This document shows, in pieces, positions 8,229-15,995 of a stretch of DNA of 64,000 nucleotides (positions are counted from its first letter, which is position 1; each line of letters opens with the position of its first letter). Below the pieces are notes generated by a model, which saw only the letters and a list, made by a program, of their open reading frames with translations, ran no database searches and was not told where the DNA came from. The stretch comes from DATDAH01 sp963725155 (GTDB lineage Bacteria > Actinomycetota > Acidimicrobiia > Acidimicrobiales > DATDAH01), in NCBI GenBank assembly GCA_963725155.1, contig CAVRXU010000008.1:496001-560000 (forward strand), in the 5' to 3' direction. The position numbers were made by a program, and so were the translations under genes.

Positions 8229-8456
8229 GTGGACAAGGGTGCACGACCCAACAGCTACGGCCTGCGCCGCATCAGCTGGGTCCGGATCGACCTCACCGGG
8301 GACCACCCGCGGGCTGAAGTCGCCGGCGTCGGCCAGCACCGACCGGTCACCCGCACCGTCCCGATGAGCGTGGCCGCCGAGTTGTCGGCGAGCGGTGTCC
8401 CCACTTACGTCCGCCGCCTCGCTCCGGCCGAACCCGACCTGGTCGAGGTGGGCTGA
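8229..8456 (+). CDS. Small conserved-looking protein, unknown, first gene of the bfd-bfr cluster
   Basis: A 75-residue basic protein starting with GTG at 8229 and ending 1 nt before the ATG of the ferredoxin gene, so it looks translationally linked to it. It contains two Tyr-rich basic segments and no Cys, membrane segment or recognised motif. The frame is open further upstream to a TTG at 8193, but the promoter-like sequence lies inside that extension, which argues for the GTG. The position suggests a role in iron storage or regulation; nothing in the sequence shows it. Confidence 0.5.
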   Translation: MDKGARPNSYGLRRISWVRIDLTGDHPRAEVAGVGQHRPVTRTVPMSVAAELSASGVPTYVRRLAPAEPDLVEVG

Positions 8457-8457
8457 C

Positions 8458-8667
8458 ATGTTCGTCTGCGGTTGCCGGGCCGTCACCGACCGCGAGGTCC
8501 ACGACGCCGTCCAGGCCGGGGCCCGCAGCGCGGGCGAGGTGGCCGACCGCTGCGGCGCCGGGAGCCGGTGCGGCAACTGCGTGGACCTGGTCCTGGCCGT
8601 GATCGAGGCCTCCCGGCCGATCTCCGAACGACAGGTCGCCCTGCCCGTGCTGGCCCCCACCGCCTGA
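8458..8667 (+). CDS. bfd: Bacterioferritin-associated ferredoxin (Bfd-like, [2Fe-2S])
   Basis: A 69-residue protein beginning MFVCGCRAVTDREVHDAVQ. It has the Bfd cysteine pattern: CxC near the N-terminus (C4, C6) and CGNC (C38, C41) about 31 residues later, which bind a [2Fe-2S] cluster. Bfd docks on bacterioferritin and passes electrons to the haem to release stored iron. The ATG at 8458 is chosen because the upstream extension in this frame overlaps the preceding gene and lacks similarity. Bacterioferritin follows after 18 nt. Confidence 0.9.
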   Translation: MFVCGCRAVTDREVHDAVQAGARSAGEVADRCGAGSRCGNCVDLVLAVIEASRPISERQVALPVLAPTA

Positions 8668-8673
8668 GCCTGG

Positions 8674-8679
8674 GACACT
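8674..8679 (+). promoter_or_regulatory. Possible -10 box for bfr (leaderless)
   Basis: GACACT, 6 nt before the GTG at 8686. The same GGGACACTG context precedes the FGGY kinase start at 52383. It could give bfr its own leaderless transcript in addition to read-through from bfd. Confidence 0.35.
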
Positions 8680-8685
8680 GGCGCC

Positions 8686-9162
8686 GTGCGAGGCGACCCG
8701 GACATCATCGAGCTGCTCAACGAGGTCCTGAGGGCGGAGTTGACGGCGATCAACCAGTACTTCCTCGACGCCAAGATGCTCGACAACTGGGGCATCGAGC
8801 GGCTGGGCCACCACTTCCGGGAGGCCTCGATCGACGAGATGAAGGACGCCGAGCGGATCACGGACCGGATCCTGTACCTGGACGGCATGCCCAACTTCCA
8901 GCGTCTCAGCCCCCTGAAGATCGGCGAGACGGCGATGGAGAAGCTGCGTCTGGCCCTGGAGCTCGAGACCGAGGCCATCGAGCGCTACAACCGCGGCGTG
9001 GTCCTGGCCCGGGAGAAGGGCGACAACGGCACCCGCGAGATGCTGGAGTCCCTCCTCGTCGACGAGGAGGAGCACGCCGACTGGCTGGAGTCCCAACTGG
9101 ACGCCGCCGAAGCCGTGGGTGAGGCCAACTACCTGGCCCAGCACCTCTTCGAGGACGACTGA
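8686..9162 (+). CDS. bfr: Bacterioferritin, with Asp in place of a ferroxidase His
   Basis: A 158-residue haem ferritin, the family's normal length, starting GDPDIIELLNEVLRAELTAINQY. Met52 (haem ligand in SIDEMKDAER) is present. Ferroxidase ligands E18, E51, E94, E127 and H130 are in place, but the residue at position 54, normally His (EMKHAD), is Asp (codon GAC at 8845-8847). Bacterioferritin oxidises Fe(II) and stores it as a mineral in a 24-mer shell; Bfd upstream is its partner for release. The D54 change could alter one iron site or mark a subunit of a mixed shell. GTG start with a GACACT hexamer 6 nt upstream. Confidence 0.95.
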   Translation: MRGDPDIIELLNEVLRAELTAINQYFLDAKMLDNWGIERLGHHFREASIDEMKDAERITDRILYLDGMPNFQRLSPLKIGETAMEKLRLALELETEAIERYNRGVVLAREKGDNGTREMLESLLVDEEEHADWLESQLDAAEAVGEANYLAQHLFEDD

Positions 9163-9180
9163 GGTCGATCCGCCCCGACG

Positions 9181-9969
9181 TCAGGCCAGAGCGACCTCGA
9201 ACTGGTCCCGGGCGTCGGCCCACCAGCGGCGGCGGCGGTCGAAGCGCTCCATCCCGCCCATCTCCTCCCACATCTGGATGAAGTTGGGGTCGCCGGCCTC
9301 GACCCGGCGGAGGACGAACTCGCCACCCCGGTCGAAGGTGTCCCCGATCACGACGACCAGCTCGTGCCGGCCGTCGGCGTCGAGACCGTAGGTGTCGGCC
9401 ACGAGACGCAGCCGGGCCGGCTGGTCGACGGGGCCCCAGCCGAGGCGGGCCGCGCTGGCGTCGTCATCGACCGGGCCGCACATGCGGGCCATCGCCGCCA
9501 GGTCGTAGACCGGGCGGCCCGGGGCGGCGAAGTCGAAATCGAGCAGGGCCACGGCGACGCCGTCCCGGAAGACGACGTTCTCGGGGCACACGTCGTTGTG
9601 GACCACGATCGGCCCGTGCGCGGGATCGGCCATCTCGTCGCTCCAGCTCTCGCCCGTCGGGTCGAAGGAGCGGGCCGCCTCGTGGAAGCGGCGCATCAGG
9701 GCGGCGATGGACGCGAGGACGGTGTCGGCCTGGAACCACGTCGGGAAGGGAGCAACGGCCACGTCGCCCGGGATGAAGCCCAGCCGCTCCCGCCCGTCCG
9801 GGTCCACTGCGACGGGCACCGACGCCCCGTCGAACCCGGCGTCGCGCAGCGCGGTCAGGAAGCGGTGGATCGACCCGGTGTGCGGGTTCGACGGTCGGAG
9901 GACGTGATCGCCCTGGCGCACGACGGCGCCGGCGTTCGCCACCCCGCCCTGCAGCACCTCGTCGACCAC
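9181..9969 (-). CDS. Aminoglycoside phosphotransferase (APH) family kinase-like protein
   Basis: About 262 residues. The C-terminal lobe holds the APH/choline-kinase signature IVVHNDVCPENVVF (catalytic Asp and Asn) and LLDFDFAAPGRPVYDLA (metal-binding Asp). The N-terminal lobe is short; residues 1-40 contain VLRPSNPHTGSIHRFL, so the ATP-binding Lys is not obvious. Family members phosphorylate small hydroxyl compounds such as aminoglycosides, choline or sugars. The GTG at 9969 is the most plausible start: longer readings run into the divergent gene's promoter. It is convergent with bfr and divergent from the hydroxylase locus. Confidence 0.8.
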   Translation of the reverse strand: MVDEVLQGGVANAGAVVRQGDHVLRPSNPHTGSIHRFLTALRDAGFDGASVPVAVDPDGRERLGFIPGDVAVAPFPTWFQADTVLASIAALMRRFHEAARSFDPTGESWSDEMADPAHGPIVVHNDVCPENVVFRDGVAVALLDFDFAAPGRPVYDLAAMARMCGPVDDDASAARLGWGPVDQPARLRLVADTYGLDADGRHELVVVIGDTFDRGGEFVLRRVEAGDPNFIQMWEEMGGMERFDRRRRWWADARDQFEVALA

Positions 9970-10034
9970 TGGGCCAGTGTGGCCGCGGACACCCGTGATC
10001 ACCCGAGAAACGCTCGCCGGCCCGCGCCGGTCCG

Positions 10035-10040
10035 TAGCGT
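10035..10040 (+). promoter_or_regulatory. Putative -10 box of the FAD-subunit gene (leaderless)
   Basis: TAGCGT, 8 nt before the GTG at 10049, with no Shine-Dalgarno sequence. It would drive the three-gene hydroxylase operon. Confidence 0.5.
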
Positions 10041-10048
10041 TGCGGATT

Positions 10049-10846
10049 GTGACCGTCCGGGTGGCCACCAGCCTGACCGCGGCCTGCGACGCACTGGCCG
10101 CTGACCCGGAGGCCGACGTGCTGGCCGGTGGCACCGACTTCATGGTCGAGGTCAACCACGGCCTCCGGCGCCCCCGCTCGGTCGTCGCCGTCAGTCGCGT
10201 GCCGGAGATGGCGGGTTGGCTCGCAGAGGGGGACCGGCTCTGGCTCGGGGCCACGCTCACCTACACCGAGCTGGGGCTGCCCGACCTCGCCGCGCTGGCC
10301 CCGGGCCTGGCGCAGGCGGCCCGGACCGTCGGGTCACCCCAGATCCGCAACGCGGGCACCGTGGGCGGCAACCTCGGCACGGCGTCGCCGGCCGGCGACC
10401 TGCTCCCCGTCCTGGTGGCTCAGGGCGCCGTCGTGCACCTGCGCTCGGCCACGACGGGCCGCGACCTGCCGATCACCGAGTTCCTGACCGGCGTCAAGCA
10501 GACGGCTCTCGAGCCGGGGGAGCTGATCGTGGGGGTGACTGTCCCCGTGACTCGGGGCCCGCAGCACTACTTGAAGGTGGGTACCCGCAACGCAATGGTC
10601 ATCGCGGTGGCGTCCGTCGCCCTGGTGGTCGACCCCGACGCGGACCGCGTGACCATGGGCCTCGGGTCGGTGGGACCCACGCCGCTCCGGGTGAGCGCCA
10701 CGATCGAGGAAGCCACCGCCCCCGACTTCCCGGCGCAGGTGGCGGCCGTGGCCCGACCGATCGACGACCACCGCTCGTCGGCGGCCTACCGGCGCCACGC
10801 CGTCTCCGTCCTGACGGCCCGGGCGGTGCGGAGGGCGTTCCCGTGA
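10049..10846 (+). CDS. Xanthine-dehydrogenase-family FAD-binding subunit
   Basis: A 265-residue medium subunit of a molybdenum hydroxylase. The N-terminal FAD domain has VLAGGTDFMVEVNHG (pyrophosphate loop) and SPQIRNAGTVGGNLGTASPAGDLLP, the classical FAD-binding motif of XdhB/CoxM proteins; the C-terminal CO-dehydrogenase flavoprotein domain follows (HYLKVGTRNAMVIAVAS). It passes electrons from the FeS subunit to NAD or another acceptor. The GTG at 10049 sits 8 nt after TAGCGT. The stop overlaps the next gene's GTG (GTGA), so the three subunits are coupled. Confidence 0.92.
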   Translation: MTVRVATSLTAACDALAADPEADVLAGGTDFMVEVNHGLRRPRSVVAVSRVPEMAGWLAEGDRLWLGATLTYTELGLPDLAALAPGLAQAARTVGSPQIRNAGTVGGNLGTASPAGDLLPVLVAQGAVVHLRSATTGRDLPITEFLTGVKQTALEPGELIVGVTVPVTRGPQHYLKVGTRNAMVIAVASVALVVDPDADRVTMGLGSVGPTPLRVSATIEEATAPDFPAQVAAVARPIDDHRSSAAYRRHAVSVLTARAVRRAFP

Positions 10847-11325
10847 ACCTCCGCTACGCCCTGCGGGTCAACGGCGCCGTCCACGAGGTGGAGGACGCCT
10901 GGCTGGCCGAGAGCCTGCTCAACGTCCTGCGGGACCGGCTCGACCTGCCCGGCACCAAGAACGCCTGCGAGGAGGGCGAATGCGGCTCGTGCTCCGTCAA
11001 GGTCGACGGCACCCTCGTCTGCTCGTGCCTGGTCCTGGCCGCGTCGGCCGTCGGGAGCGCGGTGGAGACGATCGAAGCCCAGGAGCACGATGGTGCCCTC
11101 TCGGCAGTACAGGCCGCCTTCGTCGATGAAGGCGCCGTCCAGTGCGGGTTCTGCACACCGGGCCTGGTGATGGCCGTCGACGACCTGCTCGATCGCAGCC
11201 CAACCCCCACCGACCTGGAGATCCGCGAGGCGATCTCTGGGAACCTGTGCCGGTGCACCGGCTACGGCCGGATCATCGAGGCGGTTCGGGTGGCCGCCCG
11301 TCGGCGGAGCGCGACCGGTGACTGA
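10843..11325 (+). CDS. Xanthine-dehydrogenase-family [2Fe-2S] subunit
   Basis: A 160-residue small subunit with two [2Fe-2S] domains: the plant-type cluster CEEGECGSCSVKVDG plus Cys at LVCSC, then the helical domain with QCGFCTPG and LCRCTGY. It links the Mo site to FAD. The GTG at 10843 overlaps the upstream TGA; its own stop overlaps the GTG of the large subunit by 8 nt. Length is normal for the CoxS/XdhC type. Confidence 0.94.
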   Translation: MNLRYALRVNGAVHEVEDAWLAESLLNVLRDRLDLPGTKNACEEGECGSCSVKVDGTLVCSCLVLAASAVGSAVETIEAQEHDGALSAVQAAFVDEGAVQCGFCTPGLVMAVDDLLDRSPTPTDLEIREAISGNLCRCTGYGRIIEAVRVAARRRSATGD

Positions 11326-13480
11326 CACGGTGGCTCCCGTCGAGACCAGCGCCCCGCCGCGCATCGGGACCAGCGTCCCCCGCCCTGACGGTGTCCCGAA
11401 GGTGCGGGGACGGTTCGCCTTCGGCTCCGACCTCTGGGCCGACGACGCCCTGTTCGGACTCACCGTGCGCTCCCCCCACGCCGCCGCCCGGATCCGCTCG
11501 ATCGACATCGGCCCGGCGCTCACCGTGCCGGGCGTGTACGCCGTGCTCGTGGCCGAGGACGTGCCCGGCGAGAGCCACTACGGCCTCGACCGTGCCGATC
11601 AGCCGGTGTTCGCCTCCGAGGTCATCCGCTACCAAGGCGAAGCCGTCGCCGCCGTGGCCGCCGACCATCCGGAGACCGCCCGCCGGGCCGCGGCCGCCGT
11701 CGTGGTCGAGTACGACCTGCTCGAGCCCGTGGTCGACGCCGAAGCGGCGGTCACCGCCGAACCCCTCCATCCCTTCGGCAACGTGTTCCGCGAGCTGGTG
11801 ATCCGCCACGGCGACGGCGACGCCCATGGCGAAGTGGTGGTCGAGGGGACCTACGAGGTCGGGATGCAGGACCAGGCGTTCATGGGCCCCGAGTCCGGCA
11901 TGGCCATCCCCGCCGAGGACGGCGGCATCGACCTGTTCGTGTCGACTCAGTGGCTGCACTCGGACCGGGACCAGGTGGCGGCCTGCCTCGGGCTGCCGCT
12001 GGAGAAGGTTCGGCTCACCCTCGCCGGGGTCGGGGGGGCGTTCGGCGCCCGCGAGGACCTCAGCCTCCACGTCCACGCCAGCCTCCTCGCCCTCCACACC
12101 GGGCGGCCCGTGCGGATGAGCTACACCCGGGTCGAGTCCTTCGTCGGCCACGTCCATCGCCACCCGGCCCGGATGCACTACCGCCACGAGGCCGACCGGG
12201 ACGGCCACCTCGTGCGGGTCGACGCCCGCCTCCTCTTCGACGGCGGCGCCTACCAGTCGTCGTCGGCCGCCGTGCTGGGCAACGCCTCCTGTTTCGCGGG
12301 CGGCCCCTACCTCGTGCCCAACGCGGTGATCGACGGCAAGGTCGTGCGCACCAACAACCCGCCCTGCGGGGCGATGCGAGGCTTCGGGGCCGTGCAGACC
12401 GGTTTCGCGGTCGAAGCCCAGATGGACAAGCTGGCCGCCGCCCTCGACCTCGACCCCGTCGCGCTCCGCCTGCGCAACGCGCTGAAGCCGGGCGACGAGC
12501 TGCTCACCGGCCAGGTGATCACCGGGACCGCACCCGTCGCGGAGGTCATCCGGGCCTGCGCCGAGCACCCCCTCCCCCCACCGGCAGGCGAGGATGTCCT
12601 CGACCGTCCCGGCGGCGCCGGCCTCACGGCCGACCCCGGAGACGTGCGCCGGGGGGTCGGCTTCGCCGTCGGCTTCAAGAACCTCATGTTCTCGGAGGGC
12701 TTCGACGACTACTCGACCGCGTCCTGCCGCTTGGAGAACGGCGTGGTGACGGTCAAGACCGCCTGCGCCGAGGTCGGGCAGGGCTTCGTCACCCTCGTGC
12801 GCCAGATCGTCCACGAGGTCCTCGGGGTCGACGATGTCGTGCTGGCGCCGGTCGACACCGACATCGGTTCCGCGGGCTCGACCTCAGCCAGCCGCCAGAC
12901 GTGGATGTCGGGAGGTGCCGTGCACGCCGCGTGCGACGCGGTCAAGCGGCGGATCGACGAGGGGGACATCGGGGTCATCGAGGAGGAGGTCACGTTCCGC
13001 CACGCCGCCACCGCCCCCCTGGACGAGGACGGACAGGGCGATGCCCACGTGTCCTTCGCGTTCGCCGCCCATCGCGCCGTCGTCGACGTCGACCCCGAAC
13101 TGGGCCTCGTCCGCGTGGTCGACATGACCACCGCGCAGGACGTCGGTCGGGTCCTCAACCCCCTGCAGGTCGTGGGCCAGATCGAGGGCGGCACGCTGCA
13201 GGGTGTCGGGCTCGCCGTCATGGAGGAGATGAAGCTGTCGGGGGGCAAGGTCCTCAACCCGACGTTCACCGACTACCTGATCCCGACCGCGCTGGACGCC
13301 CCGGAGGTCCGCATCGCCGCCCTCATCGAGGAGCCCGAGCCGGGCGCTCCCTTCGGGGCGAAGGGAGTGGGCGAGCCGCCGACGCTGTCCTCGACCCCGG
13401 CCGTGGCCGCGGCCATCCGGGACGCGACCGGCCGGGAGCTCCCCCGGGTCCCCATCCGCCCCGAGGACATCTGCCTCTGA
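11318..13480 (+). CDS. Xanthine-dehydrogenase-family molybdopterin-binding subunit
   Basis: A 720-residue large subunit. It has the N-terminal a/b hammerhead domain (VPKVRGRFAFGSDLWADDALFG) and the Mo-cofactor domains with GGAFGAREDLSLH, NNPPCGAMRGFGAVQ (Arg of the active site) and FGAKGVGEPPT with the base-catalyst Glu near the C-terminus. Such subunits hydroxylate heteroaromatics such as hypoxanthine, xanthine or nicotinate, or aldehydes, using water. The position beside carbamoylases and an 8-oxoguanine deaminase points to purines, which is inference. GTG start overlapping the FeS subunit. Immediately convergent with the DUF1028 gene (stop codons abut at 13480/13481). Confidence 0.92.
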   Translation: MTDTVAPVETSAPPRIGTSVPRPDGVPKVRGRFAFGSDLWADDALFGLTVRSPHAAARIRSIDIGPALTVPGVYAVLVAEDVPGESHYGLDRADQPVFASEVIRYQGEAVAAVAADHPETARRAAAAVVVEYDLLEPVVDAEAAVTAEPLHPFGNVFRELVIRHGDGDAHGEVVVEGTYEVGMQDQAFMGPESGMAIPAEDGGIDLFVSTQWLHSDRDQVAACLGLPLEKVRLTLAGVGGAFGAREDLSLHVHASLLALHTGRPVRMSYTRVESFVGHVHRHPARMHYRHEADRDGHLVRVDARLLFDGGAYQSSSAAVLGNASCFAGGPYLVPNAVIDGKVVRTNNPPCGAMRGFGAVQTGFAVEAQMDKLAAALDLDPVALRLRNALKPGDELLTGQVITGTAPVAEVIRACAEHPLPPPAGEDVLDRPGGAGLTADPGDVRRGVGFAVGFKNLMFSEGFDDYSTASCRLENGVVTVKTACAEVGQGFVTLVRQIVHEVLGVDDVVLAPVDTDIGSAGSTSASRQTWMSGGAVHAACDAVKRRIDEGDIGVIEEEVTFRHAATAPLDEDGQGDAHVSFAFAAHRAVVDVDPELGLVRVVDMTTAQDVGRVLNPLQVVGQIEGGTLQGVGLAVMEEMKLSGGKVLNPTFTDYLIPTALDAPEVRIAALIEEPEPGAPFGAKGVGEPPTLSSTPAVAAAIRDATGRELPRVPIRPEDICL

Positions 13481-14377
13481 TCAGCCGAGCACGTCGTCGA
13501 TCGTGACTCCGTCGGGCAGGGGGAGGAGCCCGCCCTCGCCGAAGCTACGGACGATCACGGCCCATGAGGGGCGCTCGGCGACCAGCGTCCGCAGCTCGGC
13601 GACGCCGGCGTCGACGGCCCCCGACGCGATCAGGGCACCGCCCCGCAGGAAGCGGAGGTTGTCCTCGCCGGGCAGGGTCCTGAGCGCGTCGTCGACGGTC
13701 GTCACCGCCCCGGCCGGGTCGCCCGCCATCAGTTGCTCGAAGGCTGCCGAGAACCCGGCGAAGGCGTCGGCGGCGTCCAGCAGGCGGGCCAGCTCGCCGA
13801 GCGGGTCGGTGCTGCGGTCGATGCGCACGTCGACCACGGTTCCCGCCGCGGGCTGCGGCGCCGGCGTGCCTTCGACGACGAGCAGGGCCGCCGACATGTG
13901 GCCCCGGGCGTCACCTCCGGCGCCTTCTCCGGCGAGCAGGGCCGCCAGCAAGCGGCGGGCCAAGGGGCCGGTCGACGACTCGAACGCCTCGGCCATCGCC
14001 GGCCACACGTCCGCCGACGCCAGCATGTTGCCCTGGGCGGAGTACCCGTCACCGGCCCGGTGACCGGCGTGGTCGATGCACAGTTCGCCGGTGAACGACG
14101 CCACGCTGCCGTCGGCCCCGACGATGCCGACCTGTCGGACCTCGGCCATCTCGTCGACCGCCTGGGCCGCGGCCAGCGCCTCGGTCGCGTCCTTGCCGTC
14201 GGCCAGTGCATCCAGGGCGCGGGGCCCGTAGGCCGGCTCGGCGATGGCTTGGGTGGCAACCGCGCCGACCCCGGGCCGCGCCCACGGCGCGATCGCGCCC
14301 ACGGCGAAGAAGCACGTCTGCACGGCGACCCCCAACTCGCCGGTCGACGGGTCGCGGGCCGCGATCGAGTACGTCAT
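13481..14377 (-). CDS. DUF1028-family protein (Ntn-hydrolase-like fold)
   Basis: A 298-residue DUF1028 protein. The first ~200 residues carry the family pattern TYSIAARDPSTGELGVAVQTCFFAVGAIAPWARPGVGAVATQ, QGNMLAS and GEGAGGDARGHMSAALLV, resembling proteasome-like Ntn folds. The C-terminal ~90 residues are a helical tail with GDPAGAVTTVDDALRTLPGEDNL, TPR-like. The biochemical role of the family is not established. It sits on the opposite strand between the hydroxylase subunits and the carbamoylases and is followed by a 90-codon gene. The family is often seen near amidase and ureide genes, so a role in the same pathway is possible. Confidence 0.88.
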   Translation of the reverse strand: MTYSIAARDPSTGELGVAVQTCFFAVGAIAPWARPGVGAVATQAIAEPAYGPRALDALADGKDATEALAAAQAVDEMAEVRQVGIVGADGSVASFTGELCIDHAGHRAGDGYSAQGNMLASADVWPAMAEAFESSTGPLARRLLAALLAGEGAGGDARGHMSAALLVVEGTPAPQPAAGTVVDVRIDRSTDPLGELARLLDAADAFAGFSAAFEQLMAGDPAGAVTTVDDALRTLPGEDNLRFLRGGALIASGAVDAGVAELRTLVAERPSWAVIVRSFGEGGLLPLPDGVTIDDVLG

Positions 14378-14414
14378 GCTCCCGGCTCTCTGCCCGTCGC
14401 GGGGACGGGGCGAT

Positions 14415-14687
14415 CTACTTTGTGACGGCGGTGTGGAGCGGGAAGTACTTCCGGTCCGGGACGATCTCGGGCGGGAGGTTGGGCTTCACGTTCTCCTCGA
14501 ACCAGGCCCGGCCGTCCTCCTCGGACTCCCAGCCTTCGATGACCCGCCAGCCGCCCGACGGGTTCGGGCCGCCGGAATGGAAGATGAACCCTTTGGCGGC
14601 CTGCATGAGCGGCGTCATCTGGCCCGCCAGCCCCCCGTAGACCTCCTCGGTCAGGTTCGGCACTTCAGCGATCATCAGGACGGGCAC
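14415..14687 (-). CDS. Small ABM/dimeric ferredoxin-like-fold protein
   Basis: A 90-residue protein beginning VPVLMIAEVPNLTEEVYGG. The pattern EVPNLTEEVYGGL, FIFHSGGP, GWRVIEGWESEEDGRAWFEE resembles the antibiotic-biosynthesis-monooxygenase-like (dimeric alpha/beta barrel) family, where small homodimers act as monooxygenases, isomerases or stress proteins. The GTG at 14687 is preferred over the ATG at 14675 because GGAGGG lies about 9 nt upstream of it. It is probably co-transcribed with the DUF1028 gene 37 nt downstream. Confidence 0.75.
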   Translation of the reverse strand: MPVLMIAEVPNLTEEVYGGLAGQMTPLMQAAKGFIFHSGGPNPSGGWRVIEGWESEEDGRAWFEENVKPNLPPEIVPDRKYFPLHTAVTK

Positions 14688-14741
14688 AAGTCGTCTCCCT
14701 CCGTGCGGGTGCGCAGCGAATGTTACGACACATCGACCCGG

Positions 14742-14747
14742 CACACT
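14742..14747 (+). promoter_or_regulatory. Possible -10 box for the purine/ureide operon
   Basis: CACACT, 6 nt before the GTG at 14754; no Shine-Dalgarno sequence in the gap. It matches the GACACT hexamers at 8674 and 52370. Confidence 0.35.
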
Positions 14748-14753
14748 GGTGGG

Positions 14754-15995
14754 GTGCTCGAGGAGCTCCGGGTCGACGGTGAGCGGCTGCGGGGACGGCT
14801 GGCCACGCTGGCGGAGGTCGGTGACACCGGCGACGGGGGCAATTGCCGTCTGGCCCTGACCGACGCCGACAAAGCGGGGCGGGACCTGGTCGTGGAGTGG
14901 ATGGAGGCCCTCGGCCTCGACGTCCGCATCGACGCCATCGGCAACGTCGTCGGCCGGCGAGCGGGGCGCGAGGACGTCGCCCCTGTGATGACCGGTAGCC
15001 ACATCGACACCGTGGCCACCGGGGGGCGCTACGACGGCAACCTCGGCGTGCTCGGCGGGCTGGAGGTGGTCGAGACGCTGAACGACGCCGACGTCGTCAC
15101 CCGACGACCGATCGAGGTGGCCTTCTTCACCAACGAGGAAGGCGCCCGGTTCAGCCCCGACATGCTCGGGAGCATGGCCTACGCCGGCGGCCTGCCGCTC
15201 GAGGAGGCCCTCGACCGCACCGACCGCGACGGCGTCGTGCTGGGCGACGAGCTGGACCGAATCGGCTACCGGGGGACGATGCCGGTCCCGGGCCCGGTGC
15301 CTCACGCCTTCGTCGAGCTCCACATCGAGCAGGGGCCGGTCCTGGAGCGCCAAGGCCACACGATCGGGGCCGTCACCGGCGTACAGGGCATCTCCTGGCA
15401 GGAGCTGACCATCCGCGGACAGGCCAATCACGCGGGCACGACACCGATGGCGATGCGCCACGACGCCGGGTTCGCCGCCGGCGCCGTGACCCAGAGGGTG
15501 CGGGATCTGGTCACCGAGATGGGCGGCGCCCAGGTGGGCACGGTCGGGGTCATCGACGTCGAGCCCGGCCTGACCAACGTCGTGGCCCGCCGGGCTCGGA
15601 TGACCGTGGACCTGCGCAACACCGACGAGGCCCTGCTCGAGGAGGCCGAGCGCCGCCTGGCCGATCACGTGCGCGAGGTGGCCGAGGCCGAGGGGGTCAC
15701 GGTCGACAGCCGCTCGACGGCCCGCTTCGAGCCGGTGACCTTCGACAACCGCGTCGTCGACCTGGTGGCGACCACGGCCGGTCGCCTCGGCCACTCGGTG
15801 CAGCGCCTGCCCGCCGGCGCGGGCCACGACGCCGGGCTGCTGGCCGGCGTCTGCCCCGCGGGCATGGTCTTCACGCCCAGCCACGAGGGGATCAGCCACA
15901 ACCCGGCCGAGCACACCGACCCCGAGGATCTCGACGCAGGCGCCAACGTCCTCCTCCAGGTCCTGCTCACCCTGGCCGAGGAGGACCTGCCGTGA
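14754..15995 (+). CDS. M20-family amidohydrolase: N-carbamoyl-L-amino-acid hydrolase / allantoate amidohydrolase type
   Basis: A 413-residue Zn-dependent amidase. Metal motifs of the beta-ureidopropionase/allantoate amidohydrolase subgroup are present: GSHIDTVATGGRYDGNLGVLGGLEVVE (His and bridging Asp), FFTNEEGARF (Glu-Glu pair), ELHIEQGPVLE (His), and NPAEHTDPED (C-terminal His). The substrate-binding Arg/Asn region RGQANHAGTTPMAMRHD is intact. These enzymes cleave N-carbamoyl groups from L-amino acids, allantoate or ureidopropionate. GTG start at 14754; the open frame upstream lacks similarity. Its stop overlaps the next gene (GTGA), making it the first gene of a coupled block reaching 23702. 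Confidence 0.92.
   Translation: MLEELRVDGERLRGRLATLAEVGDTGDGGNCRLALTDADKAGRDLVVEWMEALGLDVRIDAIGNVVGRRAGREDVAPVMTGSHIDTVATGGRYDGNLGVLGGLEVVETLNDADVVTRRPIEVAFFTNEEGARFSPDMLGSMAYAGGLPLEEALDRTDRDGVVLGDELDRIGYRGTMPVPGPVPHAFVELHIEQGPVLERQGHTIGAVTGVQGISWQELTIRGQANHAGTTPMAMRHDAGFAAGAVTQRVRDLVTEMGGAQVGTVGVIDVEPGLTNVVARRARMTVDLRNTDEALLEEAERRLADHVREVAEAEGVTVDSRSTARFEPVTFDNRVVDLVATTAGRLGHSVQRLPAGAGHDAGLLAGVCPAGMVFTPSHEGISHNPAEHTDPEDLDAGANVLLQVLLTLAEEDLP

Noticed and set aside
11321..11330. TGACAC half-site at the start of the large hydroxylase subunit
   Set aside because: A lone half-site inside overlapping coding sequence, likely chance.
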